Positions 39,285 through 47,764 of a DNA stretch of 64,000 nucleotides are shown here, piece after piece. Position 1 is the first letter of the stretch; the number at the start of each line of letters is the position of its first letter. The DNA is from Pseudomonadota bacterium (GTDB lineage: Bacteria; Pseudomonadota; Gammaproteobacteria; Burkholderiales; JABEVD01): contig JAKBJU010000010.1 of NCBI GenBank assembly GCA_021835845.1, positions 1-64,000 on the forward strand. Direction: 5' to 3'. The notes beneath the pieces are model-generated. The model saw nothing but the letters and a program-made list of their open reading frames with translations. It had not been told where the DNA came from and ran no database searches. Made by a program: the position numbers and the translations under genes.

Positions 39285-39349
39285 GGGCGGATTTTACATG
39301 GGAACTGGCATAATATGAATTTCGGAGAGCCCGGATACGCCAGCAAGCC

Positions 39350-39745
39350 TTGATCGTGAAAGCCCTCATTCCCGCCTACCAGAATACGACCTACAGGGTT
39401 TTTATTCGCGGCGAATCGATAGACATCCGGATCGGGCGCAGGCAGTTCCGCCTGGATGAACTGCTTGGCGGGAAACCCTGGGCATTCATTTCCGCATGCA
39501 ATCCCGGGTCGGTTCGGACTTCGGACAATCCCGAGCGGCACTGGGCGCTTCTCGAAAAGCTTGCCGGCCTCGAGCAGCATCCCGGAATTGGCATCCCAGA
39601 CCAGGGCGATTGGCCGCCGGAGGAGAGCGTTCTGGTTGCAGGCATTGTCGAGCCTGTAGCGATTCGCATCGGGCGCGAATTCGGTCAGAATGCGATTGTC
39701 TGCGGCGAAGGAGGGAAAGCGGCCCGCCTCGTCATGCTTTCATGA
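39350..39745 (+). CDS. DUF3293-family protein
   Basis: About 131 residues: LIPAYQNTTYRVFIRG ... PWAFISACNPGSVRTSDNPERHWALLEKLAGL ... GQNAIVCGEGGKAARLVML. The ITACNPxG / N / GQNAIV pattern is that of the DUF3293 family, small cytoplasmic proteins of unknown function. The start is TTG at 39350 or GTG at 39356; neither has a good ribosome-binding site. The 3' end overlaps the convergent pepN stop by 6 nt. Confidence 0.75.
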   Translation: MIVKALIPAYQNTTYRVFIRGESIDIRIGRRQFRLDELLGGKPWAFISACNPGSVRTSDNPERHWALLEKLAGLEQHPGIGIPDQGDWPPEESVLVAGIVEPVAIRIGREFGQNAIVCGEGGKAARLVMLS

Positions 39746-42325
39746 AAGGCTTTTCGAGGCGATCTCGTAAGTGTCTTTCGAAAGCCCTGCCGCACTCAGG
39801 ATGTGCTCCAGGCGCCCTCTCATCAGTTCTCCCCTCCCGGGTTCGACCTTCTTCCAGCGGCTGAAAGCCGAGACCAGCCTTGCCGCAACCTGAGGATTGA
39901 GTTTGTCGATCGCGAGCACCCATCTGGACACGAATTCATAGCCTGCTTCGGTATGGAAATGGAACGGATTGGCATGGGCGAAGGCGCCGATCAGAGCCCT
40001 CACCTTGTTCGGGTTCTTGGCGTCGAATGCCTTGTGGGCCGTCAGTTTTTCGACCGTTTCCAGTGTGGAGGGCAGCGGGGAGGTCGCCTGGATCGTGAGC
40101 CACTTGTCGAGAACCAGTGCATCCTTCTTCCAGCGCTCGTAAAAGGCATCCAGGGAAAAATTCCGCTCCGGACAGTCGACGCCATTCAATGCCTGCAAGG
40201 CGGCCAGGCTTTCGGTCATGTTGCCCGATTTGGCGAACTGCTCGCAGCAGGCCGCTATGGTTTCCTGATCCGGGATTTCCATCAGGTATCCCAGGCTCAG
40301 ATTCCTGAGCGATCTCGATCCGGAATCCTTCGCGGGCGATGCATGAATTTCCCGGAAGGATTGCCGCAATTGCCCTGCCAGCGCAATTCTCGCCGATTTT
40401 CGGGCAAGGTGGATCGCTGCGGGATCATAGGCGTCGATTTCTTCGGCGATTTCCGATTCCGACGGCAGGGTCAGCATCAGGCTCCTGAATGCAGGATCCC
40501 CTGAGTCCTTGAGGATTTTTTCGAAAGCCGCCGCGAGACGCGAATCGATGCCTGCCAGGGTACCCCTGGAGAGGCCGACCAGGACCTTCATCACCAGGCG
40601 CTGTCCTGCATCCCAGCGATTGAAGGCATCGGTGTCGTGCATCATCAGGAAGGCGAGATCCTCGTCCGTATAGGGGAAATCGAGCCTGACCGGAGCCGAG
40701 AAGTTGCGCAGCAGGGAGGGCACGGGCGGATGAGCCACTTCCGTGAAAGTGAAGGATTCTTGCTGTTTTCTGATTTCGATGACGCGGCTCGATCCGATGG
40801 GTTCCGGTTCATGCGCAAGCTTCAGCTCGATTTCTCGGCCATCGGGCCCGATGAGGCCGATTTCCACAGGGATGTGGAAGGGTGCCTTTTCGGGCTGACC
40901 CGGGGTGGGGGGGCAAGACTGGATGAATTTCAGCGTATAGGATTTCTTTTCGCTGTCGAAAAAGGGTTCGACTTCGATCCTGGGTGTGCCTGCCTGGGAA
41001 TACCAGCGCCTGAATTGGGAAAGATCTGCGCCGCTCGCGCCTTCCATGGCGCTGAGGAAATCCTCGGTGGTGACCGCCATGCCGTCAAAACGCCTGAAGT
41101 ATTCGTCCATGCCGTGCCTGAAGCCCGCCCTGCCGAGAATCGTGCGGATCATCCTGACCACCTCTGCGCCTTTCGAATAGACGGTAGCGGTGTAGAAGTT
41201 GCTGATCTCGATATAGGATTCGGGCCGCACCGGATGCGCCATGGGGCCTGCGTCTTCGGTGAACTGGTGGGCTCTCAGGCTGCGCACGTCGCGGATGCGC
41301 TTGACCGCTCTGGAAGTCATGTCGGCGGAGAATTCCTGGTCCCGGAATACCGTCAGCCCCTCCTTCAGGGAGAGCTGGAACCAGTCGCGGCAGGTGACGC
41401 GGTTTCCCGTCCAGTTGTGGAAATATTCGTGTCCGATCACGCTTTCTATTGCCTCGAAATCCGCATCGGTTGCGGTTTCTTCGGTAGCGAGCACATACTT
41501 CGAATTGAATATGTTGAGGCCCTTGTTTTCCATGGCGCCCATGTTGAAGTCTGAAACGGCGACGATCATGTACCTGTCCAGATCGTAGGAAAGGCCGAAG
41601 TGCTTCTCGTCCCAATCCATCGCATGCTTGAGGGAAGCCATGGCGTGATGGCATTTGTGCAGGTTGCCTGGTTCGGTGAAAATCTGCAGCAGGACGCGAC
41701 GCTTTTGCAGGGTGACATATTCGTCTTCGAATTTCTCCAGGTTTCCGGCGACCAGAGCGAAAAGGTAGGAGGGCTTGCGGTAGGGGTCGACCCATTTTGC
41801 CCAGTGGCGATGCTTGTCGTAAATGCCTTCGCCGACCAGATTGCCGTTGGAAAGCAGAACCGGGCATTGGCTCCGGCTTGCAATGATCGTCGTCGAATAA
41901 CGCGACATGACATCGGGGCGGTCCGGAAAATAGGTGATCTTTCTGAAACCTTCGGCTTCGCACTGGGTGTAGAAATTATGGTTCGAACGGTAGAGACCCA
42001 TCAGCGAAGTGTTCGATTCGGGATGGATGAGGGTGGCGATTTCGAGGGTGAATTCGTCGGGAACCTCATGGATCGTGAGTCCTTCCTCGTCGCAGGCATA
42101 GCTTTCCGGGGGAAGCGGATGGCCGTTCAGCGCAATTTCGAGGAGTTCGAGTTCGATGCCGCAGAGCCGCAAAGCGCTTTGCGGATTCGCGCCATTTCTC
42201 GAAACCAGCATCCGCGAATCGACCCGGGTGTGGCTGTCATGGATATCGAAGCGCAGATCGATCTGGTCGATCAGGAACGGCGGAGGCGTATAGTCCTTCA
42301 GGTAGATGGTTTTCGGCTTAGGCAT
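39740..42325 (-). CDS. pepN: Aminopeptidase N (M1 family)
   Basis: 861 residues. The substrate-recognition motif is MGAMENKGLNIFNSKYVLA and the zinc site VIGHEYFHNWTGNRVTCRDWFQLSLKEGLTVFRD, both exact for the PepN subfamily. C-terminal HEAT-like helices fill the rest. It is cytoplasmic and removes N-terminal residues from peptides. It starts one base after ylqF, so it belongs to the hemN-ylqF-pepN run. Confidence 0.96.
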   Translation of the reverse strand: MPKPKTIYLKDYTPPPFLIDQIDLRFDIHDSHTRVDSRMLVSRNGANPQSALRLCGIELELLEIALNGHPLPPESYACDEEGLTIHEVPDEFTLEIATLIHPESNTSLMGLYRSNHNFYTQCEAEGFRKITYFPDRPDVMSRYSTTIIASRSQCPVLLSNGNLVGEGIYDKHRHWAKWVDPYRKPSYLFALVAGNLEKFEDEYVTLQKRRVLLQIFTEPGNLHKCHHAMASLKHAMDWDEKHFGLSYDLDRYMIVAVSDFNMGAMENKGLNIFNSKYVLATEETATDADFEAIESVIGHEYFHNWTGNRVTCRDWFQLSLKEGLTVFRDQEFSADMTSRAVKRIRDVRSLRAHQFTEDAGPMAHPVRPESYIEISNFYTATVYSKGAEVVRMIRTILGRAGFRHGMDEYFRRFDGMAVTTEDFLSAMEGASGADLSQFRRWYSQAGTPRIEVEPFFDSEKKSYTLKFIQSCPPTPGQPEKAPFHIPVEIGLIGPDGREIELKLAHEPEPIGSSRVIEIRKQQESFTFTEVAHPPVPSLLRNFSAPVRLDFPYTDEDLAFLMMHDTDAFNRWDAGQRLVMKVLVGLSRGTLAGIDSRLAAAFEKILKDSGDPAFRSLMLTLPSESEIAEEIDAYDPAAIHLARKSARIALAGQLRQSFREIHASPAKDSGSRSLRNLSLGYLMEIPDQETIAACCEQFAKSGNMTESLAALQALNGVDCPERNFSLDAFYERWKKDALVLDKWLTIQATSPLPSTLETVEKLTAHKAFDAKNPNKVRALIGAFAHANPFHFHTEAGYEFVSRWVLAIDKLNPQVAARLVSAFSRWKKVEPGRGELMRGRLEHILSAAGLSKDTYEIASKSLS

Positions 42326-42326
42326 G

Positions 42327-43160
42327 TCAGGCGTTTTCCGGTTTTTCGAGGCTGATGCGGCCGATCTTCCCGCTGCGCAATTCGGTCAGAAAAATGCCCG
42401 CGGCCTTTTCCAGGTCGACCGAGCCGCCCGGCTTCAGGCAGCCGCGACGGCGGCCGATCTGTTCGACAAGCTCGATGCCTTCCTGCGGCAAGGTTGCGAG
42501 TCCGTAGCGCTCGCGCAGGAGATCGGGGTAATGCAGCAGCACATAGCCGGCTGCGAATTTCGCCACTTCGACGGGGTCCATTGCATTCTTTCCTATCGCG
42601 CCGGTTGCGGCAAGATTGTACCCGCAGATCTCATTCTCGAATTTCGGCCAGGTGATGCCCGGGGTGTCGATGAGCAGGACGCCCTTTTCGATCTCGAATT
42701 GCTGCTGCATTTTCGTGACTGCCGCTTCGTCCGCCACCTTCGCCGCCTTTTTCCCGGAGAGGGCGTTGATCAGGGTCGATTTTCCCACGTTCGGGATACC
42801 CGCGATCAGGATCCGCAGCGGTTTCAGGACGGTGCCACGATGCGGGGCGAGCTTCTTGCAAAGCGCCGGGATGGCTTTCGCGCCGCCGGGCTGCTTCATC
42901 GAAAGCGCCACTGCGGCCATTCCCGCCTCGCTTGCCATCTTCGAAATCCACAATGACGTGACCGCCGGGTCGGCAAGGTCGCTTTTGTTCAATATCTTCA
43001 GGCAGGGCTTGTCCCTTCTGATCGAGGCAATCAGCGGGTTTTCGCTCGAATGCGGGAGTCTCGCATCCAGCACTTCGATGACGGCGTCGATGTAAGGCAT
43101 GGCGGCTGCGAGCTCCCGCCTTGCCTTGTTCATGTGTCCCGGATACCACTGGATGCCCAT
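42327..43160 (-). CDS. ylqF: YlqF/RbgA-family circularly permuted GTPase
   Basis: 277 residues beginning IQWYPGHMNKARRELAAAMPYIDAVIEVLDARLPHSSENP. GTPase motifs occur in the permuted order: G4 LNKSDLAD, then G1 IAGIPNVGKSTLINAL, then G3 LIDTPGITWP. RbgA helps mature the large ribosomal subunit. It lies 5 nt after hemN. Confidence 0.92.
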   Translation of the reverse strand: MGIQWYPGHMNKARRELAAAMPYIDAVIEVLDARLPHSSENPLIASIRRDKPCLKILNKSDLADPAVTSLWISKMASEAGMAAVALSMKQPGGAKAIPALCKKLAPHRGTVLKPLRILIAGIPNVGKSTLINALSGKKAAKVADEAAVTKMQQQFEIEKGVLLIDTPGITWPKFENEICGYNLAATGAIGKNAMDPVEVAKFAAGYVLLHYPDLLRERYGLATLPQEGIELVEQIGRRRGCLKPGGSVDLEKAAGIFLTELRSGKIGRISLEKPENA

Positions 43161-43165
43161 GCGGA

Positions 43166-44557
43166 TCAGATGACCTTGGAATACTTGACCTGATTTTCAT
43201 CGAGCGCGAGATACCGGTCGAAAACCATGCAGATGTTGCGGATCAGCAGGCGTCCCTTCGGGCTCACCCGGATGGCATCATCGCCGAGCTCGACGAGGCC
43301 TTCCCTGGCGAGATCTTTCAGGATCGACAGCTCTTCTTTGAAGTATTCGTCGAAACGGATGGCATGCTTCGCTTCGAGATCCGCCTTGGACAGCGCGAAG
43401 TGGCACATCAGGGCCTGGATGATGTCGCGGCGCAGCAGATCGTCCGAATTCAGCACGAGGCCGCGCATGATGGGCAGCTCGCCCTTGCCGATGTGCTCGT
43501 AATAGTCTTCAAGAGACCTGAAATTCTGGCTGTAGGTCGGTCCGATCTTGCCTATCGCGCTCACCCCCAGCGCAAGCAGATCGCAGTCGGCGTGGGTCGA
43601 ATAACCCTGGAAATTGCGATGCAGCATGCCTTTGCGCTGTGCGATCGCGAGTTCGTCCGAGGGCTTTGCGAAATGGTCCATGCCGATGTAAAGGAAGCCT
43701 GCGGCAGTGAGCCGCCTGATCGTCTGGTCCAGTATCTCGAGCTTCTCCTTCGGAGCGGGCAGATCCTTCTCTTCGATGCGCCGTTGCGGCTTGAATACGA
43801 GGGGAAGGTGCGCATAATTGTAGATCGAAATCCTGTCCGGGGCAGTCTCGATCACTTTGTCCAGCGTTCTCAGGAATCCCTGAACGCTCTGCATGGGAAG
43901 TCCATAGATGAGGTCGATGCTGACCGACTTGAAGCCTTCGCTTCTGGCCGCATGAATGACGCGCACGGTTTCTTCCTCGGTCTGGATCCGGTTGACCGCG
44001 AGCTGGACTTCCGGATCGAAATCCTGGACGCCCAGGCTGATTCTGTTGAAACCGATTCTTGCAAGGGTCGCGATGGTTGCCTCGTTCACCTTGCGCGGAT
44101 CGATCTCGATGGAATATTCACCGTCGTCAACCAGCCTGAAGTGCTCGCCGATTTTTCCCATGAGAGAGGACATTTCCTCGTCTGACAGGAAGGTTGGCGT
44201 GCCGCCACCCCAGTGCAGCTGTTCCACGGGAGAGGTTTTCCCGAGAAGCTCGCCCTGCATTTCGATTTCCCTGAAGAGGTAGCCCAGGTATTCCGCAGCC
44301 TTGGTCTTGTCCTTGGTGATCACCTTGTTGCAGGCGCAGTAATAGCACACCGTGTTGCAGAAGGGCAGGTGGACGTAGATCGAGAGGGGGTTGGTTTTGT
44401 CGCGCTTTTTCACCCATGTACTGTAGTCGCCTGCCGTGAAGGTTTTGACGAACCGGTCTGCCGTGGGGTAGGACGTGTAGCGCGGGCCGTTCCTGTCCAG
44501 CCTTCTGATCAGGTCGATATCCACTTCGAGTGGCGGGAGTGCTTCGCCGAATTGCAT
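43166..44557 (-). CDS. hemN: Oxygen-independent coproporphyrinogen III oxidase
   Basis: 463 residues, normal for HemN. It has the radical-SAM cluster motif YVHLPFCNTVCYYCACNKV, the SAM motif WGGGTPTFL, and IGMDHFAKPSDELAIAQRKG with the HemN C-terminal domain. It makes protoporphyrinogen for haem when oxygen is low. ATG at 44557 follows AGGAG. An FNR-type site lies 41-42 nt upstream of the inferred transcription start, so activation by FNR is expected. Confidence 0.95.
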   Translation of the reverse strand: MQFGEALPPLEVDIDLIRRLDRNGPRYTSYPTADRFVKTFTAGDYSTWVKKRDKTNPLSIYVHLPFCNTVCYYCACNKVITKDKTKAAEYLGYLFREIEMQGELLGKTSPVEQLHWGGGTPTFLSDEEMSSLMGKIGEHFRLVDDGEYSIEIDPRKVNEATIATLARIGFNRISLGVQDFDPEVQLAVNRIQTEEETVRVIHAARSEGFKSVSIDLIYGLPMQSVQGFLRTLDKVIETAPDRISIYNYAHLPLVFKPQRRIEEKDLPAPKEKLEILDQTIRRLTAAGFLYIGMDHFAKPSDELAIAQRKGMLHRNFQGYSTHADCDLLALGVSAIGKIGPTYSQNFRSLEDYYEHIGKGELPIMRGLVLNSDDLLRRDIIQALMCHFALSKADLEAKHAIRFDEYFKEELSILKDLAREGLVELGDDAIRVSPKGRLLIRNICMVFDRYLALDENQVKYSKVI

Positions 44558-44599
44558 GGTTGCTCCTGCTGTGTAAGGGTGATGTAAGGGAAACCCATC

Positions 44600-44641
44600 A
44601 TTATGAATGATTGTATAACGAAACGATTTGATCCAAATCAT
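44600..44641 (-). promoter_or_regulatory. FNR site and class II promoter of hemN
   Basis: TTGATCCAAATCAT (44628-44641) matches the FNR consensus TTGATnnnnATCAA at 9 of 10 defined positions. On the minus strand CATAAT (44600-44605) lies where the -10 box of an FNR class II promoter should be: its start point would be near 44593 and the site centred at about -41.5. A smaller palindrome, ATCATT/AATGAT (44597-44611), overlaps the -10 box. On the plus strand the FNR site lies 20 nt before fnr and could give autorepression. Confidence 0.65.
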
Positions 44642-44661
44642 AATCCGTGCCATATTTGACC

Positions 44662-45408
44662 ATGAACATGACTGAACCGATCCTGAAAGAGCGCAATATC
44701 CTGAATCAGCTCAAGGTGGTCTGCTCGCTTTGCAGCCTGAGGGAGCTTTGTCTGCCCATCGGTTTCGGCCCGGACGAATTGCAGCAGCTCGATGCATTGA
44801 CCGGAAGCAAGCGGCTGGTGAAGCGGGGGGAGCATCTTTACCGGACCGGCTCGGAATTTACCGCGATCTATGCCATAAGAGGCGGCTTCTTCAAAACTTC
44901 GGTGCTTCATGACGACGGCAGGGAGCATGTGACGGGCTTCCACATGATGGGGGACATCATGGGGCTGGATGCAATCAGCACGGAAGCTCATGTTTGCGAT
45001 GCCGTGGCTCTGGAAACCAGCGAAATCTGCGAGATCCCTTTCGACAAGCTGTCCGATCTAAGCATGATCATGCCCGTCCTCCACCAGAATCTGCACAAGA
45101 TCATGAGCCGGGAAATCGCATTCGATCACGAAATCATGTTGATGCTGGGCAAAATGCGGGCCGAGGAGCGCCTTGCGGCATTTCTGCTCAATCTTTCCCA
45201 GCGCTTTTCGGCGAGAGGCTATTCTGCGGCAAGTTTCCAGCTGAGGATGACGCGGGAGGAACTCGGCAGCTACCTCGGACTCAAGCTGGAAACGGTGAGC
45301 CGCATCTTCTCCAGGTTCCAGGAAGAGGGGCTGATCGGGGTGCAGAAAAAGCTGATCGAGCTCAAGGATACGGACGGCCTGAAGCGTCTTCTGGGCGGAT
45401 TAGCTTGA
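44662..45408 (+). CDS. fnr: FNR/ANR-type oxygen-sensing transcription regulator
   Basis: 248 residues. CSLCSLRELC gives three cluster Cys and the fourth is in AHVCDAVALE, so the protein should hold the oxygen-labile [4Fe-4S] cluster. The cNMP-fold sensor runs to about residue 160. The C-terminal HTH LRMTREELGSYLGLKLETVSRIFSRFQEEGLI contains the ETVSRIF recognition helix that reads TTGAT half-sites. Its divergent neighbour hemN and the DUF3034 gene at 51 kb carry matching sites. ATGs at 44662 and 44668 are both possible starts. Confidence 0.93.
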   Translation: MNMTEPILKERNILNQLKVVCSLCSLRELCLPIGFGPDELQQLDALTGSKRLVKRGEHLYRTGSEFTAIYAIRGGFFKTSVLHDDGREHVTGFHMMGDIMGLDAISTEAHVCDAVALETSEICEIPFDKLSDLSMIMPVLHQNLHKIMSREIAFDHEIMLMLGKMRAEERLAAFLLNLSQRFSARGYSAASFQLRMTREELGSYLGLKLETVSRIFSRFQEEGLIGVQKKLIELKDTDGLKRLLGGLA

Positions 45409-45651
45409 AGTTCCGCCCTTCTTGAGCATGGCGTCGATTTCCGCTTCGGCGGCCAGCCAGTGCGCGACATCGTCGCTGGCGGAGCCGTGCCTTTCCGCCC
45501 GGAAATAGGCGGCGTCGGCGATCATCTTGCGGCGCATTTCGGCGCTGATTGCAGCGGGCTTCCTGGTTCTGGCAGCGCTCTTCGGTTCCGTTGCGCTTTT
45601 CGAAGCCGTCTTCCGTTTCGGTTTTTCGCTCGTTGTTCCAGCTTTTTCCAT
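45400..45651 (-). CDS. DUF2934 protein
   Basis: 83 residues. The first 35 are Lys/Ala/Thr-rich and basic. The rest, ISAEMRRKMIADAAYFRAERHGSASDDVAHWLAAEAEIDAML, is the DUF2934 motif (AAYxxAExRGxxxGxxxxDWLxAE). Function is unknown; such proteins are common, small and cytoplasmic. The 3' end overlaps fnr in convergent orientation by 9 nt. An inverted repeat TTTATCA/TGATAAA (45693-45709) lies upstream of its start. Confidence 0.75.
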   Translation of the reverse strand: MEKAGTTSEKPKRKTASKSATEPKSAARTRKPAAISAEMRRKMIADAAYFRAERHGSASDDVAHWLAAEAEIDAMLKKGGTSS

Positions 45652-45755
45652 AATGTTCTCCGGATGTTGATCTTTGGACCATCAAAGACTAGTTTATCAG
45701 CATGATAAAATCAAATTGTGACAGGTAGTTTAAGAATCCTCTAACTCGCGGGCGC

Positions 45756-45761
45756 TATAAT
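45756..45761 (+). promoter_or_regulatory. Candidate -10 box of the cytochrome b / sbcB operon
   Basis: TATAAT at 45756-45761, 36 nt before the GTG start of the cytochrome b gene. No good -35 box is seen at 16-18 nt, so the promoter may be activator-dependent. Confidence 0.35.
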
Positions 45762-45797
45762 GGCCCCGGATATTCAAAACCGTGACAGGAGAAGAGC

Positions 45798-46379
45798 GTG
45801 ACTGAATCGACAGTTTGGGCGAGGCAGACCCGGTTTTTGCATTTCGGCATGGCGATTACGGTGAGCTTTCAGCTCCTGATCAGCCTGATAATGGAGGCTC
45901 CCGAAGCGGGAGAAAAGCGCAGCGCACTCGAATCGCTGTCTTTCGAAATCCACGAATGGGTGGGAATGCTGGCCGTGCTCATCATACTGGCGCACTGGAT
46001 ATGGAGCATGAGTTCGCGCGACAACAGCAGCATCAAGACGCTCTTTCCCTGGGGAGCCGAGGGACGCGCCTCCGTGATGAATGACTTGCGTCAATTGAAA
46101 AGCATGAAGCTTCCGGAAGGCGGGGGCAGGGGCGGGCTGCCGGGATTCATGCATGGCCTGGGCTTCCTTGCGGTGACGGGCATGGCGCTCACCGGAGCCA
46201 TCCTGTTTTTCATCCTGCCCGAGGACGGATCGAAAAACGACATGGCTGAACTCGTTCATGACGTCCACGGCTTCATTGCCAACTTTGCATGGGCCTATTG
46301 GTGGGGCCATCTCGCCGCGGCATTCGTGCACAAGAGGATGGGGCACGATACGGTGAAGAACATGTTCAATCTCGGGTGA
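45798..46379 (+). CDS. Cytochrome b561-type di-haem membrane protein
   Basis: 193 residues with four membrane helices. His residues at helix ends (RFLHFGMAIT, IHEWVGMLAVLIILAHWIW, GFMHGLGFLAVTG, VHDVHGFIANFAWAYWWGHLAAAFVHKR) are spaced to bind two haems b, as in the cytochrome b561/Ni-Fe hydrogenase b-subunit family. It would pass electrons between a quinone and a periplasmic partner; no partner gene is adjacent. GTG start after AGGAGAAG. The stop overlaps the sbcB start (TGATG). Confidence 0.85.
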   Translation: MTESTVWARQTRFLHFGMAITVSFQLLISLIMEAPEAGEKRSALESLSFEIHEWVGMLAVLIILAHWIWSMSSRDNSSIKTLFPWGAEGRASVMNDLRQLKSMKLPEGGGRGGLPGFMHGLGFLAVTGMALTGAILFFILPEDGSKNDMAELVHDVHGFIANFAWAYWWGHLAAAFVHKRMGHDTVKNMFNLG

Positions 46380-47764
46380 TGTCGCTTTACTGGCACGACT
46401 ACGAAACTTTCGGCATCGATCCGGCGCGGGACAGGCCTGCGCAGTTCGCCGGAATCCGCACCGACGAAGCACTGAACATCATTGGCGAGCCGCTCGTCAT
46501 CTACTGCAGGCCGTCGGACGACATGCTGCCGCAGCCTGAATCCTGTTTCGTCACGGGCATCACCCCGCAAAGGGCATTCGAGCGAGGGATCATCGAAGCC
46601 GAATTCGCAGCGAGAATCGAAAAGGAACTCGCCCAGCCCGGAACCTGCGGGGTGGGCTACAACAGCATCCGCTTCGACGACGAGTTCACGCGCCATCTGC
46701 TCTACAGGAATTTCTTCGATCCCTATGCCCGGGAGTGGCAGAACGGCTGCTCGCGATGGGACATCATCGACATGATGCGCCTGGTTCGGGCTTTCAGGCC
46801 GGAAGGGCTGGAGTGGCCGCTGGACTTCGACGGCAGGCCGAGCTTCAGGCTCGAGGAATTGACCGCCGCCAACGGAATTGCCCATGAAGCCGCGCATGAC
46901 GCCTTGTCCGACGTGAAAGCGACGATTTCGCTCGCGCATCTGGTGAAGCAGAAGCAGCCGAGGCTCTACGATTACGTTTACCGTTATCGCGACAAGAAGC
47001 GCGTTGCAGGGCTGCTTGCGCTGCGCGCTCCGCTCGTTCATGTTTCTTCCATGTATCCGTCTGAATACGGCTGCACTGCCCTCGTCCTGCCGATCGCATC
47101 GCATCCCGTCAACAAGAACGAGGTCGTGGTCTTCGACCTGAGACACGACCCGGACGATCTTTTGGAGCTCGATGCGAACGAGATCAGAAGAAGGCTGTTC
47201 ACGCCCAAAGACCAGCTGGATGTGGGGCGGATTCCCATCAAGACCATTCACGTCAACAAATGCCCGATCGTCGCCACTGAAAAGCTGCTCACCACTGAAA
47301 TCTCGGCGAGGCTGAATATCGACATCGAAAAAAGCCATCGGCATGCCGCCAGGATCAGCAGGCAGGCTGAAGTCCTGGAAGAGAAGATGGCGGAAGTTTT
47401 CGGGAGCCGGGAAAGGGAAGCGCAGCGGGACCCCGATCTCGCCCTCTACAGCGGGAGCTTCTTTTCCAATGCCGACCGGGCCAAAATGGAAATCATCCGC
47501 TCGGCTTCTCCCGAAACACTGGCAAGGCTGGACCTGGAATTCGAAGATCCCCGTCTTCCCGAGATGCTTTTCCGCTACCGGGCGAGAAATTACCCGGATA
47601 CCCTCGATTCCATGGAGAAAGTGCGCTGGGAAGGCTATCGCAGAAGCCGCCTGAACGAGACTGCGGAGGCCTATTTCGGAAAAATCGAAGCCTTGATGCG
47701 GGATTCCAATAATCCAGCCATCCTGGGCGAACTCCAAGCCTGGGGAAGGCAGCTTACAGCCTGA
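46379..47764 (+). CDS. sbcB: Exodeoxyribonuclease I
   Basis: 461 residues. DnaQ-like exonuclease motifs: Exo I LYWHDYETFGIDPARDRPAQFAGIRTD (the Asp-x-Glu), Exo II VGYNSIRFDDEFTRHLLYRNFFDPY, and Exo III HEAAHDALSDVKATISLAHL. The ExoI-specific C-terminal half follows (LYSGSFFSNADRAKME; FRYRARNYPDTL). It degrades single-stranded DNA 3' to 5'. The 3' end overlaps the convergent peptidase gene by 11 nt. Confidence 0.95.
   Translation: MSLYWHDYETFGIDPARDRPAQFAGIRTDEALNIIGEPLVIYCRPSDDMLPQPESCFVTGITPQRAFERGIIEAEFAARIEKELAQPGTCGVGYNSIRFDDEFTRHLLYRNFFDPYAREWQNGCSRWDIIDMMRLVRAFRPEGLEWPLDFDGRPSFRLEELTAANGIAHEAAHDALSDVKATISLAHLVKQKQPRLYDYVYRYRDKKRVAGLLALRAPLVHVSSMYPSEYGCTALVLPIASHPVNKNEVVVFDLRHDPDDLLELDANEIRRRLFTPKDQLDVGRIPIKTIHVNKCPIVATEKLLTTEISARLNIDIEKSHRHAARISRQAEVLEEKMAEVFGSREREAQRDPDLALYSGSFFSNADRAKMEIIRSASPETLARLDLEFEDPRLPEMLFRYRARNYPDTLDSMEKVRWEGYRRSRLNETAEAYFGKIEALMRDSNNPAILGELQAWGRQLTA

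Noticed and set aside
46295..47737. Open frame of 480 codons on the minus strand
   Set aside because: Antisense to sbcB with complete exonuclease motifs; no domain in the antisense product.
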